Below are positions 22,401-31,400 of a stretch of 64,000 bases of DNA, piece by piece; position 1 is the stretch's first letter, and every line of letters starts with the position of its first letter. A program made the position numbers and the translations under genes. The DNA comes from Nocardia concava NBRC 100430 (lineage in GTDB: Bacteria > Actinomycetota > Actinomycetes > Mycobacteriales > Mycobacteriaceae). The notes beneath the pieces are model-generated. The model worked only from the letters and a program-made list of their open reading frames with translations, did not search any database and was not told the DNA's origin. The stretch is from contig NZ_BAFX01000206.1 in the NCBI RefSeq assembly GCF_000308815.1, forward strand, positions 79,522 to 143,521, written 5' to 3'.

Positions 22401-25400
22401 CGCTCGCTGCCGGAGCCGGAAACCTTCGCGTGCACCCGGAGTGCGTTCGATCCGGTACCACGCAGCTCGACCTGTTCCCATGAGAACGGCACGGCGACCG
22501 AACCGTTCGGCGCTGCGGGAATCAGCCCGCCCAGCAGGATCGTGTGTAGCACCGAATCCAGGAGGGCGGGGTGCATCCCGAACTCCCCGGCCTGGTCGCG
22601 CACCGAATCCGGCAGTGCGATCTCGGCGAACGCCTCTCCGGCACGCGCCCACAGCGACCGGACACCTCGGAAGGCGGGTCCGTATCGATAACCGCGTTCC
22701 TCCAGTGCCGCGTAACCGTCTTCGACGGCGATTGCCGTCGCGTCCGCGGGCGGCCAATCGCGCGAGTCATCGAGATTCGACGGTGCGATCGCGTCGTCGG
22801 TGAGGGTCGCCGTGGCGTGGCGCACCCACTGCGATTCGCCTTCGGAGTCCTCGATGCGTGAATAGATCTGTGCCGTAACACCGTTCGAGTTGTCGGGTGC
22901 ATCCGCCACCAGGCGCAGCTGGACCCCCGCATCCGCCGGTATCGGCAGTGGCGCCTCGATCACCAGCTCGGCCAGCCGCGGCCGCCCGGTGACCGCACCG
23001 GCATGGAGCGCGAGCTCCGCCAGGGCGGCGCCGGGCAGCAGCACCGTGCCCGCGACCGCGTGGTCCTCGAGCCAGGGCTGCGTGCTGCGCGACAGCCGGC
23101 CGGTGAACACCACCTGCTCCGAGCCCGGTACCCGCACGATCGCGCCGAGCAGCGGATGGCCCGCCTCTTCCAGCCCCGAACGCCGGACATCGTTGGCCAC
23201 GACCGGGCGGGCCCAATAGCGCTGACGCTGGAATGCGTAGGTGGGCAAGGCGACACGGGCAGCAGGCCGGTCATGACCCTGTGACCAGTCGACGGGAACA
23301 CCGGCGGCATCCGCCCGCGCCAAGGCGGTGACGAACGCGGTCGGCTCGTCCATCGACCGGCGCGATGCCGCCACCGCAATCGATTTCGGCTCGACCTCGG
23401 GGTGCTGCGCCAAACAGGCCGACGTCATGGCGGTGAGCACAGCATCCGGGCCGACCTCGATGAACTTCCGCACACCGCTTGCGATCAGGGTGTCCACGCC
23501 CGGCGCGAAGCGCACGCTGCCACGCACCTGAGCCACCCAGTACCTCGGGTCGAGGACGGCGTCGCCCGCCTCGGTGCCGGTGACGTTCGAGACGATCGGC
23601 AGCAGCGGCTGCCGGTAGCTCAATCCTTCCGCGACAGCGCGGAATTCGTCCAGCATCGGGTCCATGCGCGCCGAATGGAAGGCGTGGCTGACCCGCAGCC
23701 GACTGGTGCGGACACCGCGCTGCTCGAACAGCCGGTCGACCTCGGCGACGGCGTCCTCATCGCCCGAAAGCACCACCGCGGCAGGACCGTTGACCGCTGC
23801 CACCGAAAGGCGATCGGCGAAGGCTGCGACCACGGCTACCGCCTCCTCCTCGGAGACGGCCACGGCGAGCATGGCTCCGCCCTCGGGCAGTCCACCCATC
23901 AACCGTCCGCGTGCCGCCACCAGTGTGCACGCATCCGGCAGCGACCACACGCCCGCGACATACGCCGCGGCGAGCTCACCGATGGAATGACCGGCGACCA
24001 CGTCCGGGATGACGCCGAAGGACTCCAGCAGCCGGAACAGCGCCACCTCGAAGGCGAACAGCGCGGGCTGCGTGAATTCCGTTCGGTTCAGACCGCTTTC
24101 GGGGGCGTCGAACATCACCGCGCGCAGCGATCCGCCGAGACGGGCGTCGAATTCGGCGCAGACTTCGTCGAGGGCGCTCGCGAAGGCCGGGTAGTCGCGG
24201 TAGAGCCCGGCGCCCATGCCGTGGCGCTGCGCGCCCTGGCCGGTGAAGAGGAACGCCAACCGGCCCGGGGTTGCCGTACCCGCGACCGCGGTCGTGGTGG
24301 CCTGCCCGTCGGCAAGGGCCGCCAATCCCGCGAGCAGTTCGTCACGGTCGCGGCCGACGACCCCGCCGCGCCACTCCATTCGCGCCCGGGTGCCGACCAG
24401 GGCCGCGGCGACATCCCGCGCGGCGAGCGCCGGGCGTTCGATCATCCACTGCCGCAACCGATCCGCCTGCTCGCGCAAGGCCGCCTCGGATCGGCCCGAG
24501 ATCATCAGAGCGGAGACATTCGGATTCACCGGGGTGACAGCGGGTTCGGCCGCTGCCACGGGCGGCTCCTCGAGGATGACGTGCGCGTTGGTCCCGCTGA
24601 TCCCGAAGGACGACACACCGGCGCGGCGCGGCCGGTCGCCGCCGGGCCACGGCTCGGCGTCGGTGAGCACCCGCACGGCTCCCGACGACCAATCCACGTG
24701 CGGCGACAGCTCTTCCGCGTGCAGGGTGCGCGGCAGCACCCGATGCTGCATGGCCTGCACCATCTTGATGATGCCGCCGACACCCGCGGCCGCCTGCGCA
24801 TGCCCGATATTGGATTTGAGCGAGCCGATCCGCAGGGGTTCCCGGTCGCCGCGTGCCTGCCCATAGGTGGCGATCAGCGCTTGCGCCTCGATCGGGTCGC
24901 CCAGAGTGGTTCCGGTGCCGTGCGCCTCGACGGCATCCACGTCCGCGGGTGTCAATCCGGCATTGGCCAGCGCCTCGGCGATCACCCGCTCCTGAGCCGG
25001 GCCGTTGGGCGCGGTCAGGCCATTGCTGGCACCGTCCTGATTGACCGCGCTGCCGCGGATGACGGCGAGGACGTTGTGGCCGAGTCGCTGTGCGTCCGAG
25101 AGTCGTTCGACGACCAGCACTGCCGCACCCTCCGACCAGGCCACGCCGTCGGCGGCCGCGGAGAACGATTTGCAGCGCCCGTCCGAGGCGAGACCGCGCT
25201 GCCGGGAGAAGTCGAGGAAGACCGCGGGCGTGGCCATGACCGTGGCCCCACCGACCAGGGCCAGGGAGCTCTCGCCCTGCCGCAATGCGCGGCAGGCCAG
25301 ATGCAGCGCCACCAGCGAGGACGAGCAGGCGGTGTCCACCGTCAGCGCGGGGCCTTCCAGTCCCAGCGCGTAGCCGATTCGTCCCGAGACCACGCTGCCC

Positions 25401-28400
25401 AGCGATCCGGTGAGCGCGTAGCCCTCGACCTCCGGACCCGCATTGCGGGTCAACGATTCGTAGTCCTGGTACATGACACCCGAATAGACGCCGGTGTCGC
25501 TGCCGCGCAGCGAGTTCGGGTCGATCCCGGCGTGCTCGAGGGCCTCCCAGGACACTTCGAGCAGCAACCGCTGCTGCGGATCCATGGCGACCGCCTCGCG
25601 GGGACCGATTCCGAAGAAACCCGCGTCGAAATCGGCTGCACCGGCGATGAATCCGCCGCGACCCGAATACGTGGTGCCCGGATGGTCGGGGTCCGGGTTG
25701 ATCAGCCGGTCCAGCTCCCAGCCGCGGTCAGCGGGGAAGTCGCTGGTGGCGTCCGTTCCCGTGAACACCAGATCCCATAGTGCGTCGGGGGATTCGACAC
25801 CACCCGGGTAGCGGCAGGCCATACCCACGATCGCAATGGGCTCGTCGGTGCGTGTGGTGCTCGACGCCACCGGTCTGGCTGCCGGTGTCGCAGTCGGCGC
25901 GATTCTCGACTGGACCAGCTTCGCGACCGCCGCGGGCGTCGGATAATCGAAGACCAGCGTCGAGGGCAGGGACAGGCCGGTAGCCTTACCGAGCCGGTTC
26001 CGCAGCTCCACGCCGCCCAATGAATCGAGGCCCAGTTCGCGGAACGGCGTCTCGGCATCGATCGAGGCACCGGAATCATGTCCGAGTACGGCGGCAACCT
26101 GGGCGAGCACTGTCTCGAGGGTCACCTCGGCACCGCGGTCAGAACCTGCCCGCGCCAGCCGCGCGGCCAACGTAGTGCCGGAAGAAGACGCCGTCCCGGC
26201 AGCCGCACCAACGGATTTCGCGACGTCGGCGAGGCGGCGTCCATACCCGCGCAGAACCGCCGGCAGCGCGCGCGGATCGGATTCGCGACGGAGTGCGGTG
26301 GCATCGAAACGAAGCGGGACCAAGCGTGCATCCCGGTGCGCGAGTGCGGCGCCGAACAGGTGCAAGCCCTCGGCGCGCCCGATCTGTCCGAGTCCCAGGC
26401 GATCCCACCGCGCTACGGCGACGTGGTCCAGGTCGCCGGTCATGCCGCCTGCCTCGCCCCACGGGCCCCATGCCAGGGACGTCGCGGCCAGTCCGGCAGC
26501 GCGTCGCCGCTGGGCCAGCGCGTCCAGGAAACTGTTGGCGGCGGCATAGTTGCCCTGCCCGGCCGAACCGATCACTCCGGCGACCGAGGAGAACAGTACG
26601 AATGCGGCGAGGTCGATACCCTCGGTCGCCTCGTGCAGATTCCACGCGCCCGCGACCTTGGGCGCCAAGACCCGGTCGACCTGGTCGGTCGTGAGCGAAC
26701 CGATGGTGCCGTCGTCGAGGACACCCGCGGCGTGAATCACCGCACTCAGATCGGCGGTCCCCTCGGTATTGGTCAGACCTCTCACCAGCTGTCGTACCGA
26801 TTGGCGGTCGGCGACGTCGCAGGCGATGATCCGGGCCTCGGCCCCCAGAGCCGCCAGTTCCTCGACCAAGTCCGCCGCACCGGGACCGTCGGGGCCGCGG
26901 CGAGAGGTCAGCGCCAGGTCCCGGACGCCGTATTCGGTGACCAGATGCCGGGCGAAGAGCGCACCCAATCCGCCTGTGCCACCGGTGATCAGTACCGTTC
27001 CGGCTCCGAACGGGGTGGTGTCGGCGTCGGCGATAAGCGTCTCGGCGGGAACCAATCGCGGTACGAGCACCTCGGAACCGCGAATCGCGACCTGCGGTTC
27101 GCCCGTACGCATTACGGCGGTGAGCGCCTCGGCGTCGAGTGGTGCCGCCGGGTCCTCGTCGACGAGGACGAAGCGATCCGGATTCTCCGTCTGCGCGGTG
27201 CGCACCACACCCCACACCGCCGATGCGACGAGATCGGGGGTTTCGTCGGCGACGCCCACTCCGCCGGCGGTGATGATGACCAGCCGTGCGTCTGTTTGTT
27301 CTTCGCGCAGCCACGAATTCAGCCGGGCGAGTGCGTCGTTCACGGCCTGTCGAGTCGCCGAATGAATATCGGCCGGTTCGCCGCTCGGGGCCTCCGGACG
27401 GTATGTCACCGCGGTCGGAATAGGTTCCTGGTCGCCGATGACTGCGCTGCCCGTGCGCTCCCATCGCACCTGATACAGATCGGCCGTGTTCTCGGACAGG
27501 TCCTCGAAGAATCGCTGCACGTCATACGGGCGCATGACGACGGCATCCACCGAGAGGATCGGCCGACCGGCGGTGTCGACGGCGGCGACTGCGATGGTTT
27601 CCGGCCCAGTCGCGACGGCGGCGACTCGAAGCGACGTCAGCCGCTTCGATCGGTCGGCTATGGGCTGGTGGAATCGCGCACCGCCCCAGCGGAACAGCAA
27701 CTTTCCGGAGCCGGGATCCTGGTCCAGTCCGCGCCAGAGCAATTCGGCGAGTCCGGCGTGCACCGTCATATCGACCAGCGTCGGATGCAAGCCGAAAGTG
27801 CCTGCGGTGCCGTCCAGTTCGGTGTGGAGGACGATCTCGGAGAATACCGCGTCCGCCTGTCGCCATACGGCTTGGACGCCGTTGAACGCCGGGCCGTATT
27901 CGAGCCCGGAGCCCTGCGTCATCAGGCTCGGAATACGCGTGGCGTCGAGTGCGTCCGCAGCGGCGGGCGGCCATGTCTGGCCGAGCAATCGCAATGCCGC
28001 CGAGTCGTCCGAATATTCTTGCGCGAGTGCACCGGTCGCGTTGAGTACCCACGGGTCATCCGCGGACTTCCGGAAGTAGAAGTCGAAGTTCCGACGTCCG
28101 GACTCGAGTGCCCGGACGGCGACCTGGAGCTCGATCTCATCGTCTTCGGCGGGCACGATCGGGACCTGCAAGGTGAGCTCGTCGAGCACACCGCAGTCGA
28201 TCCGTTCGCCCGCGATGAGCAGGAATTCCACCAGGACGGCACTCGGAACTACCACTACGCCGTGTGCCGCATGGTCGGTGATCCACGGGTGTTCGCGCAT
28301 GGACAGTCGACCGGTGACCAACCATTCATCCGTTCCCGCGATACCGACCACATCGGTCAGGATCGGGTGCCCCGACGCGCCGGACGCGGCAACGGGACTC

Positions 28401-31400
28401 GGACGCAGCCAGAACCGCTGATGCTGGAATGCGTAGGTCGGCAGTGGGATTCGTCGATCGGACGCGGGTAGCAGTGGCCGCCAGTCGACCGGTCCACCTG
28501 TGACATGGAGCTGCGCCAGCGCGGAGAGCAGCTGCGGCACCGGATCATTCGAGCGTCGCGAGGTGGCGATTACCGCGCTAGACGACTCGAGGGCGGGGTC
28601 GGTCGCCAGGTACCGGTTGGTCGCCGCGCTCAGAATCGCATCCGGTCCGACTTCGACGAATCGCCGCACCCCGCTCGCGAGCAGAGTGGCGATCGCGGGT
28701 GCGAAGCGGACGGCGTCCCGCACCTGCCGCACCCAGTAGTCGGCGGTGGCGATGGATTCGTCCGCGAAGTCCCCGGTGACAGTGGAGACGATGGGCAACC
28801 GGGGCTGGTTGTAGGCGAGGCTCTCGGCGATCGTGCGGAATTCCGAAAGCATCGGATCCATTCGCGCCGAATGGAAAGCGTGGCTGACGCGCAGTCGGGT
28901 GGTCTGGATTCCCTCGGCGGCCAGATCCCGTTCGACGGCGTCGATCGCGTCGGAGTCGCCGGAAAGCACAGTCGCCGCCGGGCCATTGATCGCGGCGAGT
29001 GAGAGGCGGCCATCGGATCCGGCGATGATGGCGTTCGCGCGTGCCTCGTCGACGGCGATGGCGAGCATCGCCCCGCCCTCGGGAAGCTCGCCCATCAACC
29101 GGCCGCGAGCCGCCACGAGTGCGCAGGCGTCGGGCAGCGACAGCACCCCGGCCACATGGGCGGCCGACAGTTCGCCGATGGAGTGGCCCGCGAGGACGTC
29201 CGGGGCCGTGCCGAACGACTCCAACAGCCGGAACAGCGCGACTTCGAAAGCGAAGAGCGCGGGTTGCGTCCATTCGGTGCGATCGAGCACGCCGGTCGCA
29301 TCGGTGAACATCACCTCGCGCAGTGATTGTCCGAGAAGGGGATCGAGATGGGCGCACACCTCGTCCAGCGCGGTCGCGAAGGCTGGGAACGCGCTGCAGA
29401 GATCGGCACCCATGCCGACTCGCTGGGCACCCTGTCCGGTGAACAGGAACGCGGTCTGGCCCGCGACCGGGGTTCCGGTGACGATGTCGGTTCCGGTGCC
29501 CGCCTCGGCGAGGATGCGCAGCCGTTCGAGCAGCTCGTCCCGGTCGCGTCCGAACACCACCGCGCGCGAATCGAGCTGTGCCCGTGTTGAAGTCAGCGCA
29601 CCGGCAACCTCGGCGATATCGAGCTGCGGACGGTCCGACAACCACGTCCGCAAGCGGGCGGCCTGTGCGCGCAGCGCCGCCTCGTTCTTACCCGAGACGA
29701 CCAGCGGCACCTGGTTGCTCGGGAAGTCGGAGTCACTCTGTGGCGCAACCGATGTCGCCGCATCCACGGGCGCTTCCTCGAGGATCACATGTGCGTTCGT
29801 TCCGCTGATCCCGAACGACGACACACCCGCCCGCCGCGGCCGATCCCCGCGTTCCCATGCTTCGGCCTCGGTCAACAGCCGTACCGCACCCGCATTCCAA
29901 TCCACCTGCGGGGACGGCGTTTCCGCATGCAGTGTGCGCGGCAGTCGTCCGTGCCGCATCGATTGGACGGTCTTGATCACACCGGCGACACCTGCGGCAG
30001 CGACGGTATGTCCGATATTCGATTTGAGCGAGCCGATCCGCAGGGGCTCCCGGTCGCCGCGATCCTGTCCGTAGACGGCGATCAGCGCCTGCGCCTCGAT
30101 CGGATCGCCCAGCCGCGTACCGGTGCCGTGCGCCTCGACGGCATCCACATCGGCCGCCGAGACTCCGGCGTCGGCGAGAGCCTGTTCGATCACGCGTTGC
30201 TGCGACGGGCCATTGGGCGCGGTGAGACCGTTGCTCGCGCCGTCCTGGTTGACCGCGCTACCACGCACCACCGCCAGCACGTTGTGTCCGAGCCGGCGAG
30301 CATCGGAGAGTCGCTCCAGAACGAGCACGCCCGATCCCTCGGACCAGCCGACACCGTCGGCGGCGGCGGAGAAAGCCTTGCAGCGGCCATCTCGCGACAG
30401 CCCGCGCTGCCGGGAGAAATCGACATACAGGTCGGGAGTCGCGGCAATGGTCACGCCTCCGGCGATAGCCAAAGAGCTTTCGCCCCTTCGCAAGGCCTGG
30501 CACGCCGAGTGCAGCGCCACCAGCGAGGACGAGCACGCGGTGTCCACCGTCACCGCCGGGCCCTCCAACCCGAGGACGTAAGCGAGCCGCCCCGAGATGA
30601 CGCTGTGCGAGGTGCCGGTCAGCCGGAAGCCCTCCAGCTCACCGGTGACGAGCCCGGAATACCCTGACGCACAGGCTCCCACGAAGACACCGGTGTCGCT
30701 GCCGCGCAGTGTGGTCGGGTCGATTCCGGCGTCTTCGAGGGCTTCCCACGCGGTTTCGAGGAACACCCGCTGCTGCGGGTCCATCGCCAGCGCCTCACGC
30801 GGGCTGATCCCGAAGAAGGCAGGATCGAAATCCCCTGCACCGGTGAGGAATCCACCTCGGCGCGTGTAAACGGTCCCCGCCTTGTCGGCGTCCGGATCGT
30901 AGAGGCGATCGAGATCCCACCCGCGATCGGCGGGGAAATCACCGATCGCGTCGCGCTCCGCCGCGACCAGATCCCACAGCTCCTCGGCGGAGGAGACACC
31001 GCCCGGGAACCGCGCGCCCATGCCGACGATCGCGATCGGCTCGTCCGTCGAGGTCCGCCGGGTGACCCGGGCACGCTTGTCGCCGGCCCCGGTGGCGGGT
31101 GAACTCAGCAGGTCGGCCACCGAAGTGGCGGTGGGGTAGTCGAATATGAGCGAGGCGGGCAACTCCACACCTGTCGCTCGGGTCAGGCGTTTCTGAAGTT
31201 CCACGCCACTGAGCGAGTCGAAGCCGAGATCGGTGAACGGCAGGTCACCGCGAATCGAGTCGGCCGATTCGTATCCGAGGACCGCGGCGGCCTGCTCGCG
31301 GACCACGGTGAGCGCCGCGGCGCGGTGCTGAAATTCGGACTTCTGGGTGGGCGCTACCGACGGCGACCCGACGGGGTCGAGATCCGTGGAGTGCTCCCGG

